Source: Tritrichomonas musculus
Lineage: Eukaryota > Parabasalia > Tritrichomonadida > Tritrichomonadidae
Direction: 5' to 3'
Length of the DNA stretch: 64,000 nt
Assembly (NCBI GenBank): GCA_039105265.1
Contig: JAPFFF010000014.1
Location: forward strand, 2,046,001-2,110,000
The position numbers and the translations under genes are program-made. The notes below the pieces were generated by a model. That model ran no database searches. It had not been told where the DNA came from and worked only from the letters and a program-made list of their open reading frames with translations. Shown here piece after piece: positions 1 through 11,700 of this stretch; within the stretch, counting starts at the first letter, position 1, and each line of letters starts with the position of its first letter.

Positions 1-404
1 CTTAAAGTCTCAATGTTATCGCAAAAAGGAATTGCAACATTTTTGTCAACTGGAAACTTTACACGATCGACATTAAATTTTTGTTCTTCTCTTCGTCTTT
101 CATTTTCTTCATTATATATTCCTTTTTCGATGAGTTTTTGCTTTCTAATTTCTTTTTCTTTAGCATAAATTCTATTTAACTGGTCTATTTCTTCTGCAGA
201 AAGCGGTTGTTTTTCTGTAGGAGATGGTTTATAACTAACTGGATCTCTATATATAACAGCACCATATTGATATTTTGCTTTTGTATTTTTACTCATAATA
301 TCGAAGGTTTGATCTTCAACATGAAGCGTCATTCCATAAAAAACGCATTGAGTTGATTTTGTTGCATCAAGAACAAAAACAATGTCAACAAGCTTTTCAG
401 TCAT
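1..404 (-). CDS. von Willebrand factor A-domain protein, N-terminal part (runs off window)
   Basis: The frame reads from an ATG at 404 leftward and is open for 134 codons to the window edge. It begins MTEKLVDIVFVLDATKST, which is the first strand and MIDAS loop of a vWA domain; the usual DxSxS is here DATKST. A charged Lys/Glu-rich insert follows at about residues 75-105 (AEEIDQLNRIYAKEKEIRKQ). vWA proteins bind ligands or scaffold complexes through a metal ion; in protists the fold is often joined to kinase or trafficking domains, but the C-terminal part that would decide this is outside the window. The start is well placed, since the vWA strand begins only five residues later. Partner and pathway cannot be named from this piece. 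Confidence 0.7.
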   Translation of the reverse strand, partial: MTEKLVDIVFVLDATKSTQCVFYGMTLHVEDQTFDIMSKNTKAKYQYGAVIYRDPVSYKPSPTEKQPLSAEEIDQLNRIYAKEKEIRKQKLIEKGIYNEENERRREEQKFNVDRVKFPVDKNVAIPFCDNIETL

Positions 405-3400
405 TAATAAAATATGACAAAGAAATTTTGAATCTCTTTATCAAGAGGGTTAGAAGAAAAAAAACTTAGGCCAATGAAACTTTTATTTTGTTATTTTTAT
501 ATTATTAATTGTATATTAATCATTAATAAAAAATTTAATAACTTTTTTTTCTAGAAAATTTTAAGATATGTCTAGGTTTTTATTTGAGAGAAAAGATATC
601 AAAAATTCTGATAAAACTCTGAATTTTTTTTTAACGTGCTTTCAATAGACCCGGAGCATTTCAGTAGACCTGGAGCAAGGTCAATTTAGCATAAATTGGC
701 CATGATTTGATCGTTTTTTATAAAAAAGAAAACCAAATATGATCAGAAATATTTCGATCAGAATTTTTTTTATTTTTCACTATTTTACAAATATCTCCAA
801 ATCAAAAAAGTAAAACAAATAATATTTAACAAAAATTATAATGTAAAATAATAATTTTTATATAATTTATCATCAAATATTAAATAAAATAATTAAATTG
901 TATGAAAAATAATAAAAATAAAATTTAGTGCTCCGGGTCTACTGAAATGCTCCGGGTCTATTGAAAGCACGTTATTTTTCACTATTTTTTAAATGCTAAT
1001 ATCCCAACAAATATTTCGCATATTAAAATATAATTATGAATTGTAATAAATATAATTATTGTTCAAATATATTCCAAAATTAATCATTATAAATTAAAAA
1101 AAAAAAAATTCAATGCGTATTTGGTATGAGAGTATTTTAATTTTGAATACAAAAGTAAATCAAATTTTTATATCTTAATATTTTCTAGAAAAAAAGTTAT
1201 ATTAACGCATTATAATATATTTATAATTTGCTACATGATATATTTATATCAATTTTTTCACGCTTGGCCTAGAAAAGTTAGATAAATGAAATATTATTTC
1301 ATATCACATTTCGTAAAATATAAATACGTTTATCTCACTTATATTATTAATTAAATTAGTACTTTTTATTATATAAGATTAATAATATATATATATAAAG
1401 AATAAATGCATATTTCAACAATAAACCATCTATTTAGCGAAATTCAAAAATTATAAAATGAATTTATTTTTTCAAAACAAATAATTTTTTACTAATAAAA
1501 TAATAAGTAGGATTTATTTTTTCATAAATGAGGATACAAAATCATTTTTTAAAAAAATATCAGACCAAATAGCAACACAAAAAGTTATTTACATACCCTC
1601 TCTTTATCATTCAATTTTTCAAAGAGAAAAAAATTGTCACTTTTTTACTGTGAAAATATGATTTTTAAAATTTCCACTTTTTTCACAAAAAATAAGCATA
1701 CAAGTGCATGAATATTGTATATAATCAAAACATATATTGCATATTGCGATTTAAAAGTTCAGCTCATCGATTTTCAAATCAACGATTAGTTATATATCTA
1801 ATAATCACATTTTTTCGTTTTTCAAAAGGGGAGTCAAAATAGGTTTTTTATCGATCAAAGAATTATGATTTATAAATAGGCAAAATAGATTTAATATGAT
1901 ATAATAAGAAAAAGTTAAATAGAACTTGTTGAAAAATAAAGTAGGGGAAAAAAGATAAATCAAAAAATATGAAATTTTATGAAAAAGTCAAACTTTTTGA
2001 TAGAAAATAACTTTTTTCAATTCAAAATTTTTTGTCCAATTTCAATTATATTTTATAAAATAAATTTATCATCATAATTTTTATATTTTCTCTTTTTATA
2101 TTCTTTAATTTTGTTTTTTATATATATATTGAAAGTATTATATAGAAATATCGTAAAAATATATTTTTTTAGTTAGGATAAAACATCAAATAAATAATAA
2201 GTATTTTTTAAAAAAGATGTCAAAAAATTATTTTAAAAATGTGTTTATATAAACGTATTAGAAATATATTGAAATTAAATTATAAAATTAATAACATATA
2301 TCATTAAGATGAAATATTTTTTTAAAAGAAAAGTTTTTTAAAAGAAAAAAAAACAAAGAAATTTTATAATTCATGTTAGAGTTTAAATGAATCCTAAAAG
2401 CATAATGGTTTGGTATATAATTCTGGACATTAAACTAAGAAAGCATATATGAACTCTGGTATATCATCAACACCAGAAATTATCAAATAGAAATCATTTT
2501 TTTAAAACAATTGAAATATCATAATAATCAGATTTTTTCAAATGATACATCTATTTTTTAAATTTAAATTCTTTCCATTTTCCCATATTAAAAAATATTG
2601 ATATCAAAAAGCTTTGATATGCTTTTAAATCAACGTTATTATTAATATACCTTGAAAATTTATTAAATTATCTTTGAATTTGGTGTGTAAATCAGTAATA
2701 TATTCATAAACAACCAAGAAATTCATTTTTAGATAAATCTTTTAAAAAGTTAGTCTGAAACCTTTCAAATTTTATCCTAATCTCTGAGAAAAATTCTATT
2801 AAAGAAAAAATAATATTCTCAAAAATAAAATAAAACAATTCAATTAAATGGTCTGGTTCGGCTCAATTTTTTTTTTTTTTTTTTAATGCTTGTCTTTGAA
2901 ATTTATTTTTTTGTGATTATCTTTTATTTCCTACTATTATTTTGTTTGAAGCCAAAAAATCGTAAATGCTATTTTACTTATATTTTCCAAAAATACTAAT
3001 AGCAAATAGAAATATTCTTTAAGTAAATAGAAAAAACATGTTTTGCAAAAAAATCAATATAATACTTAATAAAATAAGGCAATAATTAGATTATATGTTT
3101 TTATATTATTACAAAATGTATATAAATAAATATTATTCATATATATTTAATATAATTTAAGATAATTATATTTATTTAAAACAAAAAAACGTTAATATTT
3201 GAGAAAGAGATTCCCCTTTGTTTTTCAGTTTAAACAGAAAGACTATGAAAAATGTTATATAACCGTAAATTATTTAAGCGAAAACTCAATTGAAAGGTCT
3301 ATTTTCTTTAAAATGAAACTGTAAAACTATTATATGCTCTATATTTCAAAGATGAACTGTAAAATTGACTTTTATAAAATCAATTGAATGTAGTTGAAAA

Positions 3401-3582
3401 CTTTTTCTTTTGAAAGAACAAATATGTTCTTAAAAAGTTTTTGGTAAAAGATTAATCTCTTATGACTAGAAAAAAATTGGATACAGTAGTGAGTGAGAAT
3501 TGGATAAAGAAAGTGGGGAAGCTACTTGATTCGTAATATTTACGTGAAAAATTTACTTCCCCTGGGCGTCCGGCATTCCTGA
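405..3582. other. A/T-rich intergenic region
   Basis: About 3.2 kb with no convincing coding frame. Apart from the TA-flanked MITE at 634-972 it consists of A/T-rich sequence with homopolymer tracts (for example about 20 T at 2867-2885). Confidence 0.7.
634..972. mobile_element. Tc1/mariner-like MITE with ~43-bp TIRs
   Basis: The left end starts ACGTGCTTTCAATAGACCCG and is mirrored at the right end (…CGGGTCTATTGAAAGCACGT, ending at 972). The arms match over about 43 bp (634-676 and 930-972) with one mismatch. Each arm is internally duplicated: an ~18-bp TCARTAGACCYGGAGCA unit occurs twice. A TA dinucleotide abuts both ends (632-633 and 973-974), the target duplication expected of Tc1/mariner elements. 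The roughly 250-bp interior is A/T-rich and codes for nothing, so this is a non-autonomous copy. The near-perfect arms suggest a fairly young insertion. Confidence 0.85.
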
Positions 3583-4218
3583 TTAGAATAAATTTGAAAT
3601 TCTTATTGAGCCTAGGTAGCTGTATTCTTCCATTGGTAGGATGCAGTCACTAATTGAGAGAATGTTGTAAAATTCTTCTTCAGAAATTCCAATATCAAAG
3701 TCATCATTTTCGTTTTCATTAAAAATTGATGTTTGGTCGTCTTCTTTGATCTGATCAATTGAATTGTTTTCTGTATTTTCTTTTGTAGGGTTAGTTTTCG
3801 GTTGGACAGCAGGTGGTGGTGTTGCTTTCTTTTTGTAATAATTTGTGTATGACAGAGAATCTCGATTTAATCGTTCATGATGTCTCTTATAACGTTTTTT
3901 AGAACTTGAAGTAAGTTCATTCCACCTCTTTTTGACATCAATTCCATTTCGATCATTTAAAAATTTAGAAATGGCAACCCATTTTGGACCCAATTCATTG
4001 TATTTCTTTTTGATTATAGAGTCTTCTTCTTCAGTCCATGAGTGCGAGTTAAGGCCTTCCTTTAAATAGTTCCTATAACGATCACGACATTGTCGTGGTG
4101 TCCTGTTTTGGAGAATTTCTGTAATCTTAGACCAATTACGATTGCCATTCTCAATAACAAAGTCCCTTAGGATCTGGTCTTCATCTGGTGAGAACATCTT
4201 TCTCTTCTTGTCTTCCAT
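3583..4218 (-). CDS. R2R3-type Myb DNA-binding protein
   Basis: 211 aa. Two Myb repeats lie at about residues 7-52 (FSPDEDQILRDFV…NWSKITEIL…RTPRQCRDRYRNYL) and 57-103 (SHSWTEEEDSIIKKKYNELG…KWVAISKFL…DVKKRWNELT), with the regularly spaced Trp residues of the fold. The second helix of repeat 1, RQCRDRYRNYL, is the recognition helix. The C-terminal half is low complexity (Pro, Asn, Asp and Glu rich) and may be an activation or interaction region. Small two-repeat Myb proteins of this kind are a large trichomonad family that includes regulators binding core promoters; which one this is cannot be told. An Inr-like TCACTA box lies 2 nt before the ATG, which supports the start. It stands alone in long spacers. 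Confidence 0.9.
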   Translation of the reverse strand: MEDKKRKMFSPDEDQILRDFVIENGNRNWSKITEILQNRTPRQCRDRYRNYLKEGLNSHSWTEEEDSIIKKKYNELGPKWVAISKFLNDRNGIDVKKRWNELTSSSKKRYKRHHERLNRDSLSYTNYYKKKATPPPAVQPKTNPTKENTENNSIDQIKEDDQTSIFNENENDDFDIGISEEEFYNILSISDCILPMEEYSYLGSIRISNLF

Positions 4219-4220
4219 TT

Positions 4221-4226
4221 TAGTGA
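4221..4226 (-). promoter_or_regulatory. Inr-like element of the Myb gene
   Basis: On the minus strand TCACTA matches the trichomonad initiator consensus TCAYTW and ends 2 nt before the ATG at 4218. Trichomonad 5' UTRs can be this short. The motif is only 6 bp in A/T-rich DNA, so chance is possible. Confidence 0.45.
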
Positions 4227-5968
4227 AGTAACTTTATTAAAATATTAAATAGTTTCAAAAAGTTTGTGCGTATTCATAATTCAATAAGATATAAAATATT
4301 TAAAATTATATCAAACAAAAAGTGGGGTCGAGAATTTAAAAGATCAATTCACATTTTAAATTATTTTTGATTTTTTTAATTATTTTAAATATATATATTG
4401 AGTACATTAATAATCAATAAAAAAATACTTTTTGCCAGAATCTTATCTTTCTAAGAAAAAAATAACTTTTTGTATTTAGTTATATATCCGGTTTCACTTT
4501 TTGTGTATGTTTTTTTCAAAATTTTTTGAAAAACTATAGAATTGATTTTTTCTATCTCCTATTTAGAAAATTGATAAAATTCGTTATGGTTTAATTCAAT
4601 ATTTATTTATATAATCTTTTCAATTTTGAGTAAACATTTGTAATAAAATCTTATGTAAATCTCACAACTTTCTATCCTCTATTGTTAGGGTGATTTTTCT
4701 GTTTTATGTATTTTTATATTTCATTTTTGATATAAATGCATATACAGTTTTTTATTATTGACGTATTTTATATATTTTTCGTTTATGACAAAGGGGATAA
4801 GATTAATTCAATAAATAATATAACCTTCCTATCAAAAATTCTGAAAAATTGAAATGAATTTTTTTGATTATTTCACAATAAAAAAAAATGGTTCTATTCT
4901 CATCAATATATCATTATTTATCAATTTTTTATATGATTAATATAGATATATATTATATGATGAAAATGGCACGAAATTGTGCAATAGTAAAAAAAAAAAA
5001 TATTATTTATTATGAAAATATAAATATTTTTTTTAAGGATAATAAAAAAAAAATGTTCAAAACGTCATCTTGTATATAAGCAATATGAATATATTTTTTT
5101 GAGTGTTATATTTGGATATCAATTATTACTTTATTTATTAGTAATATGATTTTTTTGAAATCAGAAATAGATCAACGATCTAAAGTATATGGATATTTCA
5201 TGAATAATAATAGCATAATTATTTAAATTATCAAAAAACAATGGTGTCATATGAAAAAATGTAACGTAACAAAGTATTATAGTATAGTTATTATATATTT
5301 CTCGGTAATATATTCTCTTGCAAGAGATCTCTTGCAAAAATCCAAAATTGAAGCTTTTCAATAAGGAGGATAGGGATTTTAAAAATTATAAAAAGGGGAT
5401 AAATTTCCCATTGAAATTCTGAGATGCACACAAAATTCAATTGAATTTCGAAAGAAGCTTTGAAATGACAGAATAATATTAAAATGTATTTTATCCAATA
5501 CTCTTTGCTATTTATAATTTTTTTCATGTGTTAATCATAAATATTTTTGATAAATTTTAATATTTTCATTGATATTTTAAGAATTTAGGGATTTCATCAG
5601 ATTTTTTTTAAATATATTCTAGCATTTATACTTTTCTGAACGAATACTCTCATTCTTTTTTATTCAATTGCCCAATTTAAATTAATATTTCATTGTAATT
5701 ATAAAATAAAATATTATCTAGAAAAGGGTAGATTTAATGCTTAAGCTTTTGCAAAACATTGTTTACAAAAGTTGGTAACTCAAAATCATAATAATAATAA
5801 TAAATATCATCTAAATTTCTTCTTCTTAGACATGATTAAAAATTTTTAAATTTTTAATTGAAAAAGTTGAATTTATTAAGGTCAGATGGATTCAATTTTT
5901 TTTGTAAAAACAATAGATTTTTTTTTCTAATTGAAAAAGTCGGATCGGAAAATTAACAAATTTTGCAA

Positions 5969-6001
5969 TTCACTTTTTGAGCCTTCAGCTCAAAAAGTGA
6001 A
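5969..6001. repeat. Perfect 14-bp hairpin
   Basis: Arms TTCACTTTTTGAGC and GCTCAAAAAGTGAA are separated by a 5-nt loop (CTTCA). It sits just left of a larger inverted repeat that reuses the same CACTTTTTGA core. Confidence 0.75.
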
Positions 6002-6013
6002 GAAAAATTTGTA

Positions 6014-6124
6014 ATTCTCGCGGACACTTTTTGAATATTTTTTATTAAAAAGTTGTATAAGTAACATTATTTTAACATAAAAAGTTATGTTTTCAAAGTA
6101 TTCAAAAAGTGGCCTTGCGAGAAT
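6014..6124. repeat. ~111-bp inverted repeat, possible MITE or foldback
   Basis: ATTCTCGCGGACACTTTTTG at 6014 is mirrored by a segment ending …GGCCTTGCGAGAAT at 6124. The arms are about 28-30 bp, with a 2-nt length difference, around a ~50-bp A/T-rich centre. No clear target duplication was found, so it may be a small foldback element or an intergenic regulatory palindrome. Confidence 0.6.
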
Positions 6125-7170
6125 TTGAATTTTCCTACAAAAATAATCATTGAGAAAACTCTATGATTTTTGTAAGAATATGTTGATTTTATACCCAATG
6201 CAATTTAAGTTCAATTTAAAAGAATATTTCATGCCGTCATTTTTATTATTGATTTGAATTTGAGAAGCATATCACTAATACAATTGAATGAAACAAACGG
6301 AAAAATTTCGATACTGGATGAAAAAAAAATGTTCCCGTTAAATTGTTTTGATAAGCAAAAAGAAGTATTAAGAATATCAGATTTTGTATATTAATATTAT
6401 ATTTCTATATAAGCATTGTATCAAATTAATAGTGGGTATGATATAATACTTGAGTAATAAATTATAGTGCATATTAAAACTAATTTTCATGTGTAATTAA
6501 TATTTGATTCAATTGGAAAATCTTCTGATTTTTCGATAAATATTGGTGAAACCAGCTAATATATGATATATTTTAATTGTATTTAATCGATATTACGAAT
6601 AAAATAGCAAATAAAAAATAATTTTAGATTATATTACTTAATAATGTTAGCATTGCCAAATTATTATATGTATTGATTTTAACTTCTTGATAAAACTTAT
6701 TTTCAATCGTACACCATTAGCATTTATAAATCTGAATTATTTTTTTTTAATAAATAAAATAAAAAAATGCACTAATATAAAATACTAATATTTATTATGC
6801 TTAATTAATTATTTATGAATCGGTTATCAATAAAATAAAGAAGATATAAAACAAAATATTGTATTATTCGACCAAATAAATTCTGGATAATATAATTATA
6901 AAAATTTAAATATCTTGGTAAATATTAATTTTTTTATTTTAAATATTGATTAATCATATATATATATTACATATATATTTAAATATTTATTGTTATATAA
7001 CAAATTCATAAAGAAGAATGTACTCTTTTATCAATAAATCATTATTCAATTTTGAGAAGATTCTCAAGAAAATTTTTATAATTGAAAGAATTTAATTCTA
7101 AAAAGTATTCAATTTAGAGTAAACTATTTCGTTTTATCTTTAATAAACGGTCTCCATAATAACTTAGTTA

Positions 7171-8433
7171 ATGCTTCTTTTTACTTTTCTTTCTGTAGTA
7201 TATTTTGAAGAACGATTTGACAGAGGATGGGAACGTCATTGGGTAAAATCAGAAAAGCATCCTCCAGGTAAACCTTTTGGTCGATGGCAATGTACTGCTG
7301 GTTCTACACCTGGTAATCCAAGTATTCAAAGAGGAATTAAAACGCTTGATAATTATCGTCATTATTGTATTAGTTCAAAATTTCAGCGGTGTTTAGTTAA
7401 AGAAGATAAATCAAAACCATTAATTGTTCAATATACGCATAAACAAGATCGACCTGTAGTTTGTGGTGGTTTGTATCTTAAGCTTTTCCCAGATGGGCTT
7501 GATCAAAAAAGGTTTACAGGAGGAACTCCCTACTCTTTAATGTTTGGCCCTGACATTTGTCATGCTCATACGCACTTCATCAAGTTTCTAGTAAATAGAA
7601 ATGGTACCAATTTCAATATGAACACGCATCTTGAGCCAAACCGAGATGGCCATACTCATCTTCTTACGCTTCAACTTTTCGGAAATGCTTCTTTTGCAAT
7701 ATATAAAGACGGTGATCAAATACATTATTCGACATTTAAGGAAGATTTTGATTATGAAGGACCAAAATACATCATGGATCCATATGATCGAAAACCCGAA
7801 GATTGGGATGAGCGTGAATGGGTTATTGATTTAGATGATAAACGACCGGATGATTGGGATGATCGAAAACTTATTCCAAATGAAAAAGCAGTGAAGCCTT
7901 CACAATGGGATGATGAATTAGATGGCAAATGGGAGCCACCAATGATACCTAATCCTAATTACAGAGGTGAATGGAAACCCCGAGAAGTTCCTAATGCAGG
8001 ATATATGGGAATATGGAGACCACGTAAAATACCTAATCCAGATTATTCACCAGATGAAGAATTTGGCGTTTTCGATGATCTTTGTTATCTTGGTATTGAT
8101 ATTATGCAAGATAATGCAGGATCGATTTTTGATAATTTCCTCGTGACTGACAATGAAACCTATGCTAAAGAAATGGCAAATGAAGTCTTCTTCCCAATTG
8201 TTCCACTTGAAAACCAAGTATATTTCAGATGGGGTGGACACGATAGATGGGAGAAGCAACGTGATTGGGGTATCATGGATGTTGGTAACAGTAAGAAATT
8301 CGGAATGGATGAACATGGAAACAGATTCGATGATTCTGATGCATTTTATCAGTCAACGCATAAGAAAATTGACATGTCGAATGTTGGAAAGGCTGTTGCT
8401 GATAAGCCTTTCGGTGAAAGAGATGATTTATAA
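7171..8433 (+). CDS. CRT: Calreticulin, ER Ca2+-binding lectin chaperone
   Basis: 420 aa. A short hydrophobic leader (MLLFTFLSVV) runs straight into VYFEERFDRGWERHW, the usual start of mature calreticulin. The globular lectin domain covers about residues 10-195 and includes the KPLIVQYTHKQ and CGGLYLKLFP signatures with a Cys pair. The P-domain follows at about 200-290 with three acidic repeats (DPYDRKPEDWDE, DLDDKRPDDWDD and a third, weaker one) and three G-x-W-x-P-x-x-x-P-N repeats. The C-terminal tail is short and lacks the long Asp/Glu tract typical of animal calreticulin; it ends GERDDL, a possible diverged K/HDEL-type retrieval signal. A stop codon just upstream in frame fixes the start unless an unseen exon exists. 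Its role is folding and quality control of N-glycoproteins and Ca2+ storage in the ER. Confidence 0.95.
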   Translation: MLLFTFLSVVYFEERFDRGWERHWVKSEKHPPGKPFGRWQCTAGSTPGNPSIQRGIKTLDNYRHYCISSKFQRCLVKEDKSKPLIVQYTHKQDRPVVCGGLYLKLFPDGLDQKRFTGGTPYSLMFGPDICHAHTHFIKFLVNRNGTNFNMNTHLEPNRDGHTHLLTLQLFGNASFAIYKDGDQIHYSTFKEDFDYEGPKYIMDPYDRKPEDWDEREWVIDLDDKRPDDWDDRKLIPNEKAVKPSQWDDELDGKWEPPMIPNPNYRGEWKPREVPNAGYMGIWRPRKIPNPDYSPDEEFGVFDDLCYLGIDIMQDNAGSIFDNFLVTDNETYAKEMANEVFFPIVPLENQVYFRWGGHDRWEKQRDWGIMDVGNSKKFGMDEHGNRFDDSDAFYQSTHKKIDMSNVGKAVADKPFGERDDL

Positions 8434-8706
8434 TTTTAGTCCAATATTGTTTCATCAAACTTTTTATTAGAAGATAAAAAAAAAAAAAAAAAGTTAAATA
8501 TATTAAATATTATGTAATGCATGCTATTATTTCATATCAATAAATAAAAATCAATCAATATTATTGATTTTCTTTTCTTAAGAATTGAAAGTACAAACGA
8601 TTAAAAAGGATTCAATAAAAAATATTTAAAAGTTATTGGCGAAAACTTGTTTATTACGTAAAAAAAAAAACGTAGAATAAAACAGAAACTAAAAAAGATT
8701 AATTGT

Positions 8707-11700
8707 TTACCAGAATGGGCACCAACCACTGTACATCTTTCCGAGCTGGTAAACATCAGTTGCATCACGAATTAATCTAGTTGCCTGATCTTCGACAGAT
8801 AATGAAACGTTAGGATCATAATCTTGACCATTGAGCTTTTGTCTCACCCTATTTCTCATTTCAACAGAAGATTGTACTCCAGCATCATCCATCATGAATA
8901 CTCTTCCTTTATCAATGATTGAGCCAGTAGCAGCCTTAGAAACGAACTTGGAGTTGTCGGCTGGTGCTTGGATTGGAAGAGCAGATTCATTTTCATCATC
9001 AGCTTCAGGATCAATCAGAGGCTCTTGCACGAAGATAGCAAGAACCATGACCAAGACACGTTTGTTGTCTCTTAATACGTTTGACATGTTGATGAAAGAA
9101 GTCTTGAAGAGTCCATCGACACCAGTTGGTCCCAATGCCTTCACCATCATTCTGGTCAACCTGAATGGAACAACTTCTGGTAAGAATGGACGCATAGCAG
9201 CACGTTCAAAGCAATCGCCAAAGTCGATATGAACGACTTTTCCAGAAGCCTTGTCAATAAGAAGGTTGGAAGGATGCCTATCACCAAGGCCAACGATGTA
9301 GCCAACAATAGAAGTCATAGCAGTAGAAATAGAGAATGTATTGACTTGCTTGAGCCATGTTTCAGAGCTTGGTGCTTTGAGCCAGAAGAAGTCAGCAATG
9401 TCTGTATCTGGAACAAGGCTGAATATCTTCTCAATGATTTGGGCCTTTTGAATTGGTTCCATCAAATCGAATGAATTTGTGGACAATTGTTCAAGTAAGG
9501 CATATTCTTCAAGTGGTTCTCTGTTATGAATGGCGCGATAATGTTCAATGATGCTTCTTAATGTGTCTGTCCCACGAACCCACTGGACAAGACCATGGCT
9601 CATTGAGAGTGGAATAACACTCATAACTTCAATTAGATTTGATTGGAAGACGGTTTCTTTCTTCAATAAAGAATTGATGAGCCTGAAGAATTGCATGATA
9701 CGTTCATCTAAACGTAAATCTTCGTGTCCTTTCAAAAGATATTGGTAAAAGTTGCCATCTTCACCCATGATGATGATATCTTTTGGTTGTTGCTTGGACA
9801 TATAAACATTGAATTGGCCAACAAAGTACTTGATACGATTGACTTCTTTGCCTGGTTTGTATGTTCCTGGAACAGCAAGTTTGAAGTCTGTCTTTTCGTT
9901 CAATTGAGGAGAAATTGATGATAATTGAATCATGTGGATGTCCTTCAATGCATCGCCAATATCATCTTGCATCTTTTGGCACCAGCCAGCTAATTGTTGA
10001 ATAACTGTATTGTTATTCATTGTGTATGATTGGATGATCTTTTCTAATTGAGCAAGCATTGTTGCGTATGTTTCTTTGAATTGCATGTGCATTTCACATT
10101 TTGGCTTCTTGGCCATTGTCAATATTGATTGTAATGATGCAACCATTTTATCGTAATTTCCTCTTGAATAATGGTCAAAGGCATCTGTTATTCTTTGTTG
10201 AGCTTGTTCCATCCATGTGACAGCTGCTCTCAAAAGTGATTTACGAATGAGTTCAACTTCTTCGGACTCTTCTGGCATCAATTCATGGAATTGTTGAAGA
10301 AGATTGTCAGCTGCACGAGCACGTGGGAAATTCTTGGAGAATTTCATGACGATGATTGAAAAGATAAGGCCATGATAATGTTCTGGCATTAAATTAAAGA
10401 TGATTTCATGAACAAATGAAGCCACATTTGGAGTTGGATGTGAAAGTTGAACAAGTAATTGTGGTGATGCTTTAAGAAGAAGCTTTGGTGGTAATTTTTC
10501 AATGCATGCATGTGCTGTTGAATTGAAAACATCAGGATTGTCAGCATGTTCGAAGAAAATGTTCAAAAGTTGAACAATATCTGGGAACAGTGGTGCTATT
10601 CTTGTGCATTGTGTTAATGCATCAATTGCATTTGTGACATATTTGGTTGCTTTTTCTGGTTTTATGGTGGCAAGAGATGTGTTAACATCAGCCCATTTAC
10701 GTAATGAATCGGCATTTGAAATGTCTGAAACCAATGCACGAAGAACCTGTGAGGAAAGACGAAGGCCTCCCTTTTCTGAGCTAGAATAAGTTCGATGAAG
10801 GCTTGATTTGGATGAAGTAGCTTCAAAGGATAAGTTTGAACTTGTTCTTGTTGAAAACTTCTTCTTGTCGGAGAATGATGATGGTGTTGATGGAAGAGGA
10901 ACCATTGGTGCATTTGTATCTTTCTTGTCTTTGGAAACAACAACTTGTTTAAGATGTTTGTATGCTATCGGAAGAATATCTGGTGAATCATCGTTTTCAA
11001 TCAGCCAATTAGCATAGAAATAGTGGCATTGCTTTTGTAATGGTCCTGTGATTGTTTCAGCGAGTTTGCCCATTTGATCAATTGCAGTCTTTCGATCGCC
11101 AATTGCATAGTTAGCAATAACAGAGCATAACTTATGAATGTCTGGAGCTGTATCGAAATTAAAGCCAGGGAACATAACTTCAAATGCATTCTTGTGGATC
11201 TTTGTTCCTAAAGTTGCTGATTTCATTTGGAAGAGATTGATGACGTTAGCATCACGAATGTCGGTGATTCTAACACGGTTTGCAATTAAGTTGAACCAAA
11301 TATCAAAGTCATGTGGAGCAGTCTTCATTCTTTCTTTCCAAACTTCTTCTATCTTCTTCTTTTGATCGGTTTGAACCCATCTAGAAATTTCTTCAACTTC
11401 CATTAATTCTTGTGCAATAAGCATTGTATTTCTATGGATTTGTTGATTGTCTCCGAAAAGAGTAATTGGACGAGATGCAAGAAGAGAGAAGCATTTTGTA
11501 ACAATTTCAGTGGCTTTTTCATATTCTCCTTTGTGAATAGCATTAATTCCAGATATAACTGCAATTCTTTCGTTGTCATCTGGTGCAACCTTTAAAGTAT
11601 GATCTAAATCATCCCATTTGCCAAGATGCATTGCTGCTTCTGCATAAAATTGGGCACATCGATTCTTATATTGCTTTGGAAGTTGAGTAAAATCGGTATA

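Larger units (their letters stand above)
4219..7170. other. A/T-rich intergenic region with inverted repeats
   Basis: About 2.95 kb between Myb and calreticulin. Short open frames here are A/T-driven (Ile, Tyr, Phe, Lys rich) and show no domain. The only structured part is the hairpin and inverted-repeat cluster at 5969-6124. Confidence 0.65.

Noticed and set aside
4888-5527. Short Ile/Tyr/Phe-rich frames on both strands
   Set aside because: Composition is that of random A/T-rich DNA, there is no domain, and their starts are in homopolymer tracts.
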